From: an uncultured Collinsella sp.
Lineage (GTDB): Bacteria; Actinomycetota; Coriobacteriia; Coriobacteriales; Coriobacteriaceae
NCBI GenBank assembly: GCA_900762015.1
Contig: CAAFEX010000076.1
Span: 1-28,855 of the forward strand
DNA length: 28,855 bases
Direction of reading: 5' to 3'
The notes below the pieces were generated by a model. That model was not told the DNA's origin. It saw only the letters and a program-made list of their open reading frames with translations, and did not search any database. Numbering within the stretch: the first letter of the stretch is position 1; each line of letters opens with the position of its first letter. Of the stretch, positions 1 through 7,513 are shown one piece after another. Position numbers and translations under genes: made by a program.

Positions 1-2
1 GA

Positions 3-71
3 ACTCCCGTAGAGGAAGAACTGATTCTCGCGGTATTTAACACGATAAAGTACAAATATGAACAGTTCTAA
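3..71 (+). CDS. Possible C-terminal end of a gene cut by the window edge
   Basis: An open frame runs in from the left edge and stops at TAA 69-71. The 22 visible residues (ending IKYKYEQF) are mixed hydrophobic and charged, which would suit the end of a real protein. Base composition is lower in GC than in the genes that follow. No family can be recognised from so short a tail, and a chance open frame is possible. The rest of the stretch to about 205 is AT-richer and shows no other gene I can support. Confidence 0.3.
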   Translation, partial: TPVEEELILAVFNTIKYKYEQF

Positions 72-205
72 TGCTTCTCAAGGTGGCTTTCTTAGCATGC
101 TGGCCGAACATCTCGAAATATGTTGGCGAACATTGCGTCGATGTCTCCCAACCCACAGAAAATCGCAGAGGCGGCAAGCAGTCATCGAAATTAACGCAAA
201 TTGTA

Positions 206-233
206 TTGACATATGAACATACACTCATATAAT
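206..233 (+). promoter_or_regulatory. Sigma-70-type promoter of the metal regulator gene
   Basis: A perfect -35 box TTGACA (206-211) and a perfect -10 box TATAAT (228-233) are separated by 16 bp. The first operator palindrome (211-230) fills the spacer and overlaps both boxes, so a bound repressor would exclude RNA polymerase. Transcription should begin near 240 and run into the regulator gene at 280. Confidence 0.85.
211..230. promoter_or_regulatory. ArsR/SmtB-type operator 1
   Basis: ATATGAACATACACTCATAT is an imperfect inverted repeat of the ATATGA-N8-TCATAT type used by SmtB/CzrA-like repressors. It lies between and over the -35 and -10 boxes. Its reverse complement differs from operator 2 at only two of 20 bases. 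Confidence 0.8.
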
Positions 234-245
234 CGGAAGCAAGTT

Positions 246-265
246 ATATGAGCGCATGTTCATAT
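246..265. promoter_or_regulatory. ArsR/SmtB-type operator 2
   Basis: ATATGAGCGCATGTTCATAT lies just downstream of the -10 box, over the predicted transcription start. Together with operator 1 it gives tandem sites centred 35 bp apart, which suits two repressor dimers on the same promoter. Confidence 0.8.
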
Positions 266-279
266 GAAAGGATATTGCA

Positions 280-645
280 ATGAGCATCCGCGTTGATGAA
301 ACGAAACCCGACATCGAGGCCACCGAACCCGCGATCCCCACCACCTGCTCGCCCGAGGACCTTCCCGACGAGGAGCTTCTCTACGACCTCGCCGACCTGT
401 TCAAGGTCTTCAGCGACACCACGCGCATCAAGATCCTCTATGCCCTCATGGGCCGCGAGCTCTGCGTGGCAGACATCGCCGAAGCGACTGAAACCTCGCA
501 GTCCGCGGTGTCGCACCAGCTGCGCACACTCAAGCAGTCGCACCTGGTTAAATTCCGGCGCGACGGGCGCAATATCCTATACTCGCTCGCCGACGACCAC
601 GTCTACACCATGCTCAACCAGGGCATGAGCCATATCTGCGAATAG
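280..645 (+). CDS. ArsR/SmtB-family metal-sensing repressor, probably Zn(II)-responsive
   Basis: This 121-residue winged-helix protein is probably the repressor of the metal-efflux locus, releasing DNA when metal is in excess. The recognition helix region is SQSAVSHQLRTLK (about 73-85). The C-terminal helix carries D105-x-H107-x10-H118-x2-E121, the alpha-5 zinc site known from SmtB and CzrA. The alpha-3 site reads ELCVADIA, with C62 and D65 kept but the second Cys of the cadmium/lead type (ELCVCDLA) replaced by Ala, which argues for Zn(II) over Cd/Pb sensing. A 25-30 residue acidic N-terminal extension precedes the fold. The start has AAAGGA upstream at a good distance. Family is certain; the metal is inferred from the ligands and the neighbouring exporter. 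Confidence 0.92.
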   Translation: MSIRVDETKPDIEATEPAIPTTCSPEDLPDEELLYDLADLFKVFSDTTRIKILYALMGRELCVADIAEATETSQSAVSHQLRTLKQSHLVKFRRDGRNILYSLADDHVYTMLNQGMSHICE

Positions 646-708
646 CAACCAATCACGGTACCAGCGCGGCCTGCACCCAAGCCGCAAAAACGGGGAAAGG
701 AACCCACC

Positions 709-927
709 ATGAAAAAGCAGTTTAAACTCGACGAGATCGACTGCGCCAACTGTGCGCGCGAGCTTCAGGACGAGCTGGCCAAGCTCGAGGGCGTCAAATC
801 CGTGTCCGTCAACTTTATGACCCAGAAGCTGACGCTCGAGGCCGATGAAGCCGAGTTCGACGAGGTCCTCGACCGCGTTGTGGAGTTCACCGCCGACGCC
901 GAACCGGACTGCGAGATCATTCTCTAG
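709..927 (+). CDS. Stand-alone heavy-metal-associated (HMA) domain protein
   Basis: This 72-residue protein is a single ferredoxin-like HMA domain with the metal-binding loop DCANCA (CxxC) near residues 11-16, followed by the usual alpha-beta pattern (ELAKLEGVKSVSVNF). Such domains bind soft or borderline metal ions through two cysteines and pass them to P1B ATPases. The ATPase 100 bp downstream has no HMA domain of its own, so this protein probably supplies that domain in trans. It has a good ribosome site (GGGGAAAGG) and lies 63 bp after the repressor, probably in the same transcript. A CopZ-like copper chaperone is the alternative, but the ATPase downstream is of Zn/Cd type. Confidence 0.88.
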   Translation: MKKQFKLDEIDCANCARELQDELAKLEGVKSVSVNFMTQKLTLEADEAEFDEVLDRVVEFTADAEPDCEIIL

Positions 928-948
928 CCCAGGTTTACGCCAACCCGC

Positions 949-975
949 AAGGCCGCGCTTGCCGCGGCCTTTGCT
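949..975 (+). terminator. Hairpin between the HMA gene and the ATPase gene
   Basis: AAGGCCGCG (949-957) pairs perfectly with CGCGGCCTT (963-971) around a 5-nt loop. Only a short T run follows, so termination may be partial. It would separate the two-gene regulator transcript from the ATPase, which has its own operator just downstream. Confidence 0.5.
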
Positions 976-984
976 CGCGAAATT

Positions 985-1004
985 ATATGAGCGAGTGTTC
1001 ATAC
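985..1004. promoter_or_regulatory. ArsR/SmtB-type operator 3, upstream of the ATPase gene
   Basis: ATATGAGCGAGTGTTCATAC matches operator 2 at 17 of 20 bases. It lies 23 bp before the ATPase start codon, after the hairpin at 949-971. A plausible but weak promoter (TTGCCG 959-964, TTATAT 983-988) would be covered by it. This site ties the ATPase directly to the repressor encoded at 280-645. Confidence 0.75.
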
Positions 1005-1027
1005 ATTCAAATGGGAGGATACGAGTC

Positions 1028-2980
1028 ATGGCCACCGCCGACCCCAAGAAAAAAAAGAAGAAGCGCAAGAAAAAAGAGTCACTCGAGCATAAGCGCAACC
1101 GCATCCTGGTAGCGCTGGGCATTTTTGCCGTGGTGTACGCCCTCGATGAGCTCGGCACCCTCACCGCCGCATTCGGCACCCCGGGCGACATCTACGCCAG
1201 CTTTGTGCTGTTCCTCGTGCCGTTTTTGATTGCTGGCTACGACGTACTGCAAAAGGCATTCAATAACATCCGCCGCGGCAAGGCGTTCGACGAGAGCTTC
1301 CTCATGGCTGTCGCGACCATCGGCGCGTTTGCCATGGTGCTCTTCCCCGACACCGATCCGCACATGGCCGAAGGCGCAGCCGTCATGCTGTTCTATCAGG
1401 TTGGCGAGCTGTTCCAGGCATATGCCGTGGGCAAAAGCCGCAAGTCGATCAGCGCCATGATGGACATCGCGCCCGACTACGCTAACGTCGAGCAGCCCGA
1501 CGGCACACTCGAGCAGGTCTTCCCCGATGACATCGCCGTCGGCACCGTGATCGTGGTCAAGCCCGGCGAGCGCGTGCCTATCGACGGCGCCATCGTCGAG
1601 GGCGAAACCCAGCTCGACACCGCCGCCCTTACCGGCGAGTCGGTCCCCCGCCCGGCCAAAACCGGAGACGATATCATCAGCGGCTGCATCAACATGACGA
1701 GGCTCATCCACGTGCGCACCACCAAGCCATTTGGCGAGTCCACTGTCGCGCGCGTCCTGGAGCTCGTAGAAAACGCCAGCGAAAAGAAGGCGCGTACCGA
1801 GAACTTCATCACGCGCTTTGCCCGCGTCTACACGCCCGCCGTCACCGGCGCGGCCGCGGTGCTCGCGCTCGGCGGCGGCCTAATCACCGGCGCCTGGTCC
1901 GACTGGATCCTGCGCGGCCTGACTTTCCTGGTCGTCAGCTGCCCGTGCGCGTTGGTGATCAGCGTCCCGCTCAGCTTCTTTGGCGGCATTGGCGGCGCCT
2001 CCAAGCTGGGCGTTCTCATCAAGGGTTCTAACTACCTCGAGACGCTCGCCGACGTGGACACCGTCGTCTTCGACAAGACCGGCACGCTCACCAACGGCAC
2101 GTTCTCGGTCGTGGCAGTACACCCCGAAGCCGGCTATACCGAGCAATCGCTGCTTGAGGTCGCAGCCCTTGCGGAGTCGTTCTCCGATCACCCCATCGCG
2201 CAGTCGGTACGCGCCGCCTACCAGGGCGAGCTCGACCCCAAGCGCGTGACGGATTCCGCCAATGACGCAGGCCACGGCGTGTCGGCGACCATCGACGGCA
2301 AGCACGTCGTCGTCGGCAACGCCAAAATGCTCGCTGCGACCGGCGTTGAAGCACCGGACTGTAAGGTTGTCGGCACGATCCTCCACGTACTCGTTGACGG
2401 CGTGTACGCCGGCCACATCGTGATTGCAGACACCGTTAAGGCCGATGCCGAGCAAACGATTCGCGACCTGCACGCCGCCGGCGTCAAGCGCACCGTCATG
2501 CTCACGGGCGACCGCGAGGAAGTGGCTGCTGCGGTGGCCAAGCAGCTCTGCCTCGACGAGTTCCACGCGCAGCTGCTGCCGGGCGACAAGGTCGAACGTG
2601 TTGAAGCGCTGCTCGCGGCCGAAAGCGGCAAAAGCAAGCTCGCCTTTGTCGGCGACGGCATCAACGATGCGCCCGTGCTCACCCGCGCAGACGTTGGCAT
2701 TGCCATGGGCGCTATGGGTTCCGACGCCGCGATTGAGGCCGCCGACGTGGTGCTCATGGACGACAAGCCGTCCAACATTTCCCGCGCGATCCGCGTGGCA
2801 CGCAAGACCATGGCGATTGTCTGGCAGAACATCATCTTTGCGCTGGGCGTTAAGCTGCTGATACTTGTGCTGGCAGCGCTGGGCATCGCCAACATGTGGC
2901 TTGCTGTGTTCGGCGACGTGGGCGTGGCGATCATCGCCATCCTGAACGCCATGCGCGCGATGGGTGTCAAGAACCTGTAG
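1028..2980 (+). CDS. P1B-type heavy-metal exporting ATPase (ZntA/CadA-like)
   Basis: This 650-residue membrane pump uses ATP to export divalent metal, most likely Zn(II) with Cd(II)/Pb(II). Visible motifs are TGES (202-205), CPC in the transport helix (305-307), phosphorylated DKTGT (D349), HP in SDHPIAQ, and GDGINDAP (542-549). The last helix has D630 in GDVGVA...NAMRAM, the acidic residue typical of Zn/Cd/Pb pumps and absent from Cu pumps. There is no N-terminal HMA domain; a lysine-rich stretch (K7 to K16) takes its place, and the HMA domain is encoded separately at 709-927. The frame stays open further upstream, but the ATG at 1028 follows GGGAGGA at a good spacing. The first codons contain runs of eight and six A. 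Confidence 0.93.
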   Translation: MATADPKKKKKKRKKKESLEHKRNRILVALGIFAVVYALDELGTLTAAFGTPGDIYASFVLFLVPFLIAGYDVLQKAFNNIRRGKAFDESFLMAVATIGAFAMVLFPDTDPHMAEGAAVMLFYQVGELFQAYAVGKSRKSISAMMDIAPDYANVEQPDGTLEQVFPDDIAVGTVIVVKPGERVPIDGAIVEGETQLDTAALTGESVPRPAKTGDDIISGCINMTRLIHVRTTKPFGESTVARVLELVENASEKKARTENFITRFARVYTPAVTGAAAVLALGGGLITGAWSDWILRGLTFLVVSCPCALVISVPLSFFGGIGGASKLGVLIKGSNYLETLADVDTVVFDKTGTLTNGTFSVVAVHPEAGYTEQSLLEVAALAESFSDHPIAQSVRAAYQGELDPKRVTDSANDAGHGVSATIDGKHVVVGNAKMLAATGVEAPDCKVVGTILHVLVDGVYAGHIVIADTVKADAEQTIRDLHAAGVKRTVMLTGDREEVAAAVAKQLCLDEFHAQLLPGDKVERVEALLAAESGKSKLAFVGDGINDAPVLTRADVGIAMGAMGSDAAIEAADVVLMDDKPSNISRAIRVARKTMAIVWQNIIFALGVKLLILVLAALGIANMWLAVFGDVGVAIIAILNAMRAMGVKNL

Positions 2981-2996
2981 TGTTTGTGGTCTGTCC

Positions 2997-3123
2997 GGTC
3001 GGGGCCGGGCTTGGTTTTGAAAACGTCCTCGCGCATGAGGCCCGTCTATCCTGCTCCTGCGGAGCAACGGAAAGACGGGCCTCGCGCTGCGGAGTGTTTT
3101 CAAAACCAAGCCCGGCCCCGACC
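2997..3123. repeat. 127-nt nested palindrome (large hairpin element)
   Basis: Arms 2997-3024 and 3096-3123 are a perfect 28-bp inverted repeat. Inside lies a second stem (3037-3047 with 3073-3083, 11 bp, flanked by GCGC/GCGC pairing at 3031-3034 and 3084-3087) and a third at the tip (GCTCC 3053-3057 with GGAGC 3061-3065). As RNA it would form one long rod. It begins 16 bp after the ATPase stop codon and may end that transcript, but it is far longer than a normal terminator and has no T run. No target-site duplication or transposase is visible. A small non-autonomous mobile element is one possibility. Confidence 0.85.
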
Positions 3124-3221
3124 TGCGTTGACACAGCTAGCGGTTCTTGGGCATCGCTTGCTGGTGGGGTTCCTTGTCTGAGTTGGACTTAGTTGGTGGG
3201 ACCACTCGTCTCGGTCGCTGT

Positions 3222-3242
3222 CCCGCGCCGTTCCGGCGCGGG
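3222..3242 (-). terminator. GC-rich hairpin downstream of the DtxR-family gene
   Basis: CCCGCGCC (3222-3229) and GGCGCGGG (3235-3242) pair perfectly around a 5-nt loop, 22 bp beyond the stop of the minus-strand regulator gene. It lacks a T run on either strand, so it is a weak candidate for an intrinsic terminator. The rest of 3124-3263 shows nothing else. Confidence 0.35.
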
Positions 3243-3263
3243 AGGCGCGCCACTGCGGGAGTG

Positions 3264-3653
3264 CTAGTCGGTCATTGTTGGCGCCGAAGCACCGTCCCGT
3301 CCCAGCATCGCCCTCAGCTTCTCGAAGCTTTCCTCGCTTAGGCAGTGCTCCATGTGGCAGCCCTCTTGCGACGCGACCTCAGCCGAAACACCCGCATCCT
3401 CCAGCAGCCCCACGAAAAAGCAGTGACGCTCCCACATTTGACGAGCGACCTCCAGACCACGCTCCGTCAGATGAACGTCGCGCTTGCCCATTTCGACATA
3501 GCCGTTGCTTTCCAGCGTCGCCATGGCCTTGGAAACGCTCGCCTTGGTTACGCCGAGGTACTCCGCAACGTCGATCGAGCGCACGATGCCCTGGCGTTCC
3601 GACAGAACGTAGATCGATTCGAGATAGTCTTCTCCGGATTCACGTAGGGCCAT
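3264..3653 (-). CDS. DtxR/MntR-family metal-dependent transcriptional regulator
   Basis: This 129-residue protein has the N-terminal winged helix (ALRESGEDYLESIY, then VAEYLGVTKASVSKAM) and the metal-binding dimerisation domain, with no C-terminal SH3-like domain. In the family such proteins bind Fe(II) or Mn(II) and repress uptake genes. Candidate ligands are E8/D9, H77, and the cluster E97-G-C99-x-x-E102-H103. Position 99 is Cys, as in iron-sensing DtxR/IdeR, where MntR has Glu. That hints at iron but does not prove it. The open frame extends upstream, but the ATG at 3653 follows AAAGGCGG. No uptake gene is adjacent; the upstream inverted repeats suggest autoregulation. Confidence 0.88.
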   Translation of the reverse strand: MALRESGEDYLESIYVLSERQGIVRSIDVAEYLGVTKASVSKAMATLESNGYVEMGKRDVHLTERGLEVARQMWERHCFFVGLLEDAGVSAEVASQEGCHMEHCLSEESFEKLRAMLGRDGASAPTMTD

Positions 3654-3677
3654 GGGCCGCCTTTCGCGATGATTGCT

Positions 3678-3757
3678 AGTTAGCCTTTGGATACTTTCCA
3701 CGGCTAACTTTACCGCAAAAGTTGCCCATGTCTTACTACTTTGCCTAAAAGTTAGCC
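3678..3757. promoter_or_regulatory. Cluster of GGCTAACT half-sites upstream of the DtxR-family gene
   Basis: AGTTAGCC (3678-3685) and GGCTAACT (3702-3709) form an inverted repeat, and a further AGTTAGCC lies at 3750-3757, with GTTGCC and GCCTAAAA between. The TTAGCC/GGCTAA half-site resembles the core of DtxR/IdeR boxes. The position over the presumed promoter suggests autoregulation or control of an unseen divergent transcript. The assignment is by resemblance only. Confidence 0.5.
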
Positions 3758-3780
3758 GTGTTTCACAAAACGTGCGGGAC

Positions 3781-3818
3781 GAAAACAAAATGGGGACGCC
3801 CCGCAAGGAGTGTCCCCA
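3781..3818 (-). terminator. Terminator after the HAD phosphatase gene
   Basis: On the minus strand GGGGAC (3817-3812) pairs with GTCCCC (3797-3792), followed by a T-rich run (ATTTTGTTTT, 3791-3782). It lies 23 bp past the stop codon at 3841. The sequence GTCCCCAGGTGCC between belongs to a dispersed repeat family also seen near 20182-20243. Confidence 0.6.
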
Positions 3819-3840
3819 GGTGCCAGGTGCCGGCCCGCAG

Positions 3841-4611
3841 TTACATCAATCCAAAGTGCTTCGCGGCGTTGTAGATGCCGTCGTCGTCCACGGCAGTCGT
3901 CACATAGGTCGCCGCAGCTTTCACCGTGTCCTGTGCGTTGCCCATGGCCACACTCGTGCCCACGGCGGCAAACATCGACAGGTCGTTCTCGCCGTCGCCA
4001 AAGGCAATCGCCTCGCTCGCGTCGATACCAAGCCGCTCGAGCGTCGCCGCCACGCCCAGGTCCTTGCCGCCGTTAGCGGGAATAATGTCGCAGAACAGGT
4101 CGCACCAGCGCGTGGTGAGCGAATGCGACACGGCGTCGGTCACGATATGTTCGTCGGCCGGGTCCACAAAGGCGCAGAACTGGTAGACCGGTGCGTCAAA
4201 GGCGTGCTCAAACGGCTCCTCGTGGTAGACGATTCCCGCGTTGCTGCCAGCCGTCACCACGCGCTCGGACAGGCGGTTCACAAACGAGTTCTCGCCCTGC
4301 ATGCACAGCGAGTCATAGCGCCCCTGCGCCACCTGGTCCACAATCACCGCAACGTCGTCCGGATCGATCGGACAGCTGCGGTAAACCCCCTCGGCATCAA
4401 AACAGTGCTGACCCGAGAGCGTAATGTACGCATCCCAGCCCAGGTCGAACAGCCAGTCCGGCATCTGGTAGGTCGGGCGACCCGTGGCGATCACGCATGC
4501 GATCCCCTGCTCGTGAAAGCTGTCGAGCACCTGCTGCGCCGACGCCGGAATCCGGTGGGTCTTAAAGCTCAGCAGCGTGCCGTCGATATCGAAAAACGCG
4601 GCTTTGATCAT
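3841..4611 (-). CDS. Cof-type HAD-IIB family phosphatase
   Basis: A 256-residue cytosolic HAD hydrolase of the Cof/YwpJ type. Motif I is FFDIDGTLLS (D8 and D10), motif II is ATGRPT, and motif III/IV is KDLG...AFGDGENDLSMF, all in normal order with a C2B cap between. Members dephosphorylate small sugar phosphates, pyridoxal phosphate or flavin precursors; the substrate cannot be read from sequence. The start codon lies 6 bp past the stop of the Uup gene, and its ribosome site (GAGGAG) lies inside the end of that gene, so the two are probably translated from one transcript. Confidence 0.9.
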   Translation of the reverse strand: MIKAAFFDIDGTLLSFKTHRIPASAQQVLDSFHEQGIACVIATGRPTYQMPDWLFDLGWDAYITLSGQHCFDAEGVYRSCPIDPDDVAVIVDQVAQGRYDSLCMQGENSFVNRLSERVVTAGSNAGIVYHEEPFEHAFDAPVYQFCAFVDPADEHIVTDAVSHSLTTRWCDLFCDIIPANGGKDLGVAATLERLGIDASEAIAFGDGENDLSMFAAVGTSVAMGNAQDTVKAAATYVTTAVDDDGIYNAAKHFGLM

Positions 4612-4617
4612 CCTCGT

Positions 4618-6477
4618 CTACTCCTCGCCCTCGAGCTTTTCGCTCGCCTCGAGCCACGCCATCTCCAGCTCGTCCATGGCGGCGTGAGCCTCGTCGATCT
4701 TTGCCTGCTGCTCGCCGAGCGCCGTGTAGTTGGTGGGATCGACTTGGGCCATTGCTGCCTCGGCCTCCTCAACGCGGGCGCGCTGCGTCTCCATCTTGCG
4801 CTCGAGCGAACTCACCTCGCGGCGGAGCTTCTGGCGCTCGGCGTTGGAAAGGCCGTTGGGCTGACCGCTCGACTTGGGCTTTTCGGCCGCAGCTGCCGCG
4901 GCACCGGTGTCAAACGTGCCGGTCTTGGCGCTCGGCGCGCCCACGGGCTCGCCCTCGGCGGTGGCGTTGCACAGGCGCAGGTACTGGTCCACGCCACCGG
5001 GCATATGCGTCAGGTGGCCGTCGAGCAGCGCCCACTGCTGGTCGGTCACGCGCTCCATCAAAAAGCGGTCGTGCGTCACCAGGATCAGCGTGCCGGGCCA
5101 GCCGTCGAGCAGATCCTCGACAATCGCCAGCATGTCGGTATCCAGATCGTTGCCGGGCTCGTCCAGGATGAGCACGTTGGGCTCGTCCAGGATTGTCAGT
5201 AGCAGCGACAGGCGACGGCGCTGGCCGCCCGAAAGATCGCCGATGCGACTCCAGAGCTGCTGCGTCGTAAAGCCCAGACGCTCGCAGAGCTTCTCGGGCG
5301 AAGTCTCCTTGCCGTCGATGACGTAGTACTTCTTATAGTTGCTGAGCACCTCTCGGATCGTGTCGCCCATGTAGGGTTCGAGCTCCTCGAGCTGCTGCGA
5401 CAGCACGCCAAAGCGCACTGTCTGGCCAATCTTCACGCGGCCGCGCGTGGGTTCAATCTTGCCCTGGATCACGCCGAGCAGCGTCGACTTGCCGGCACCG
5501 TTCTCGCCCAAAAGACCATAGCGGTCGCCCGCACCAATGAGCCAGGTCACGTCAGAGAGCACCTGCTTGGGCGCGCCATCGGTATCCGCATAGCCGGCGT
5601 CCACGTCGACCACATCGATAACCTGCTTGCCCAGGCGGCTCACGGCCAGGCGCTTGAGCTCCAGCTCGTCACGCACGGGCGGCACGTCGGCGATCAGCTC
5701 GCGAGCGGCATCCACGCGAAACTTGGGCTTGGTGGAACGAGCCTGGGCACCGCGGCTCAGCCACGCGAGCTCCTTGCGTGCCATGTTGCGACGGCGCTCC
5801 TCGGTAACCGCGGCCATGCGGTCGCGCTCCACGCGCTGCAGGATATATGCGGAGTAACCGCCCTCGAAGGGATCGACCTGGCCGTCGTGGACCTCCCACA
5901 TACTGGTACAGACCTCGTCCAAGAACCAGCGATCGTGCGTGACCACGAGCATCGCGCCCTGACCGCGCTGCCAGCGAGCCTTTAAGTGACGCGCGAGCCA
6001 GTTGATGGTACGCATGTCCAGGTGGTTGGTGGGCTCATCGAGCATGAGCACGTCGTAGTCGCCGATCAGCAGGCGCGCGAGGTCCACGCGACGGCGCTGG
6101 CCGCCCGAAAGCTCGCCCACCGTGCCCTCCCAGGGCACATCGCTAATGAGGCCGGCCAGAATCTGGCGCGTACGCGGACTCGACGCCCACTCGTACTCGG
6201 GCGTGTCGCCCACGACGGCATGATGCACGGTGTCGGTATCGACCAGGTTGTCCTTTTGGCCGAGCAAACCGATCGTTGTGTCGCGACGGTGCGTCACGCG
6301 GCCGTCGTCGGGCTCCAGCGTGCCGGCGAGCACGCTCAGCAGCGTCGACTTGCCGTCGCCGTTTTTGCCGACGATGCCAATACGGTCACCCTCGCCCACG
6401 CCGAGCGTCACGCTATCGAAAATATGCTTGGTGGGAAACTCTAGGCTGATGGAATCGCATCCCAAAAGAATCGCCAT
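4618..6477 (-). CDS. uup: ABC-F family ATPase, Uup type
   Basis: A 619-residue soluble protein with two ABC domains and no membrane segments. The first domain has Walker A GKNGDGKST, signature LSGGQRRRVDLA and Walker B LMLDEPTNHLD. The second has GENGAGKST, LSGGQRRRLSL and LILDEPGNDLD. The segment RRRNMARKELAWLSRGAQAR and the C-terminal coiled coil (about the last 75 residues, from AERQKLRREVSSLERK) are typical of Uup. ABC-F proteins act on ribosomes; Uup also affects transposon excision and DNA junctions in Escherichia coli. The frame is open further upstream, but the ATG at 6477 follows GAAGGAG. It is probably cotranscribed with the HAD gene. Confidence 0.92.
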   Translation of the reverse strand: MAILLGCDSISLEFPTKHIFDSVTLGVGEGDRIGIVGKNGDGKSTLLSVLAGTLEPDDGRVTHRRDTTIGLLGQKDNLVDTDTVHHAVVGDTPEYEWASSPRTRQILAGLISDVPWEGTVGELSGGQRRRVDLARLLIGDYDVLMLDEPTNHLDMRTINWLARHLKARWQRGQGAMLVVTHDRWFLDEVCTSMWEVHDGQVDPFEGGYSAYILQRVERDRMAAVTEERRRNMARKELAWLSRGAQARSTKPKFRVDAARELIADVPPVRDELELKRLAVSRLGKQVIDVVDVDAGYADTDGAPKQVLSDVTWLIGAGDRYGLLGENGAGKSTLLGVIQGKIEPTRGRVKIGQTVRFGVLSQQLEELEPYMGDTIREVLSNYKKYYVIDGKETSPEKLCERLGFTTQQLWSRIGDLSGGQRRRLSLLLTILDEPNVLILDEPGNDLDTDMLAIVEDLLDGWPGTLILVTHDRFLMERVTDQQWALLDGHLTHMPGGVDQYLRLCNATAEGEPVGAPSAKTGTFDTGAAAAAAEKPKSSGQPNGLSNAERQKLRREVSSLERKMETQRARVEEAEAAMAQVDPTNYTALGEQQAKIDEAHAAMDELEMAWLEASEKLEGEE

Positions 6478-6545
6478 ATGCCCTGCTCCTTCGTAGAAAT
6501 TCAACGTTGTCCATGATAGCAGCGAAAAGGCGGGTCGCACACGAC

Positions 6546-6586
6546 ACAAAAAGGCGGGCCATCTCCCGCAAGAGATGACCCGCCTC
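6546..6586 (-). terminator. Intrinsic terminator after pstB
   Basis: On the minus strand AGGCGGG-TCATCTC-type arms (6585-6572 with 6565-6552) pair over 13 positions with one mismatch and are followed by TTTTTGTG. It lies about 55 bp past the pstB stop and closes the phosphate operon before uup. Confidence 0.85.
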
Positions 6587-6640
6587 TCCAATCAGTCCCG
6601 CGGCGACCGTGGCCACCGCGGGCCTCAAGCATGTCCCGGA

Positions 6641-7513
6641 CTAGGAGAACATGCCGGTGAGGTAATCATTCAGCCGCTTATCCTTGGGCCGTTGGAAAAT
6701 CTCGTCGGTCTCATCGTATTCGACCATATCGCCCATGTAGAAGAACGCCGTGCGGTTGGACACGCGCGACGCCTGCTCCATGTTGTGCGTCACGATGACG
6801 ATGGCGCGCTCTGCCACAAGCGACGACATAAGGTCCTCGATCGCCAGCGTCGAGATGGGGTCGAGCGCCGAGCAGGGCTCGTCAAACAGGATCACGTCGG
6901 GGTTGAGCGCCAGCGTGCGCGCAATGCACAGACGCTGCTGCTGACCGCCCGAAAGCGCATAGGCGCTCTTGTCGAGCTTGTCCTTGACCTCGTCCCACAG
7001 TGCCGCGCCGCGCAGGCTCTCCTCGACCATGCGGTCGAGCTCGTCGCGGTCGGTGATACCGTGGCGCTTGGGCGCAAACGTGATGTTGTCGCGAATGGAC
7101 TTGCGGAACGGGTTGGGCTGCTGGAACACCATGCCAATGGAACGGCGCAGCTCGTAGGTGTTTTCGGTCCTGGTGTTCACGTTGCGCCCGCGATAGTTGA
7201 TCTCGCCCTCCACGCGGCAGCCGCGAATCTCGCGATTCATGAGGTTGAGGCTACGCAAGAAGGTCGACTTACCGCAGCCCGAAGGCCCGATGAGCGCCGT
7301 GATCTCGCCCTTATGAAAGTCGAGCGACGTATCGTGCAGCGCATGGTGGCCGCCATAGTACACGTTGACGTCCTTGGTGGAGAGCACGACCTCGTCGCTC
7401 ACGGCCTTGCCGCTCACGCGCACGCGCTTCTCGCTCTCCCCCACGCTCGACAGGAAGTCCTGGGTGTCGGACGATGCCGCTTCGGTTGCGGGCGTTACAT
7501 TCATCTCGCTCAT
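6641..7513 (-). CDS. pstB: Phosphate ABC transporter ATP-binding protein
   Basis: The ATPase that powers PstSCAB phosphate import from the cytoplasmic face. Motifs are Walker A GPSGCGKST, Q-loop GMVFQQPNPF, signature LSGGQQQRLCIARTLA, Walker B VILFDEPCSALDP and the switch H in VTHNMEQA. The protein is 290 residues, about 30 longer than E. coli PstB, because of a Ser/Glu-rich N-terminal extension before VVLSTKDVNVYYG. A later in-frame ATG (7504) would shorten it by three residues. The start overlaps the pstA stop by 4 bp (ATGA), so translation is coupled. No phoU follows. Confidence 0.95.
   Translation of the reverse strand: MSEMNVTPATEAASSDTQDFLSSVGESEKRVRVSGKAVSDEVVLSTKDVNVYYGGHHALHDTSLDFHKGEITALIGPSGCGKSTFLRSLNLMNREIRGCRVEGEINYRGRNVNTRTENTYELRRSIGMVFQQPNPFRKSIRDNITFAPKRHGITDRDELDRMVEESLRGAALWDEVKDKLDKSAYALSGGQQQRLCIARTLALNPDVILFDEPCSALDPISTLAIEDLMSSLVAERAIVIVTHNMEQASRVSNRTAFFYMGDMVEYDETDEIFQRPKDKRLNDYLTGMFS

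Noticed and set aside
37..228. A 63-residue minus-strand frame at the left edge
   Set aside because: It runs through the regulator promoter and operators, has no ribosome site and no recognisable features.
2984..3192. Small frames across the 127-nt palindrome
   Set aside because: They arise from the inverted repeat, lack ribosome sites and have no protein-like sequence.
3673..5202. A 509-residue open frame on the plus strand
   Set aside because: It lies opposite the HAD and Uup genes, which have complete motifs.
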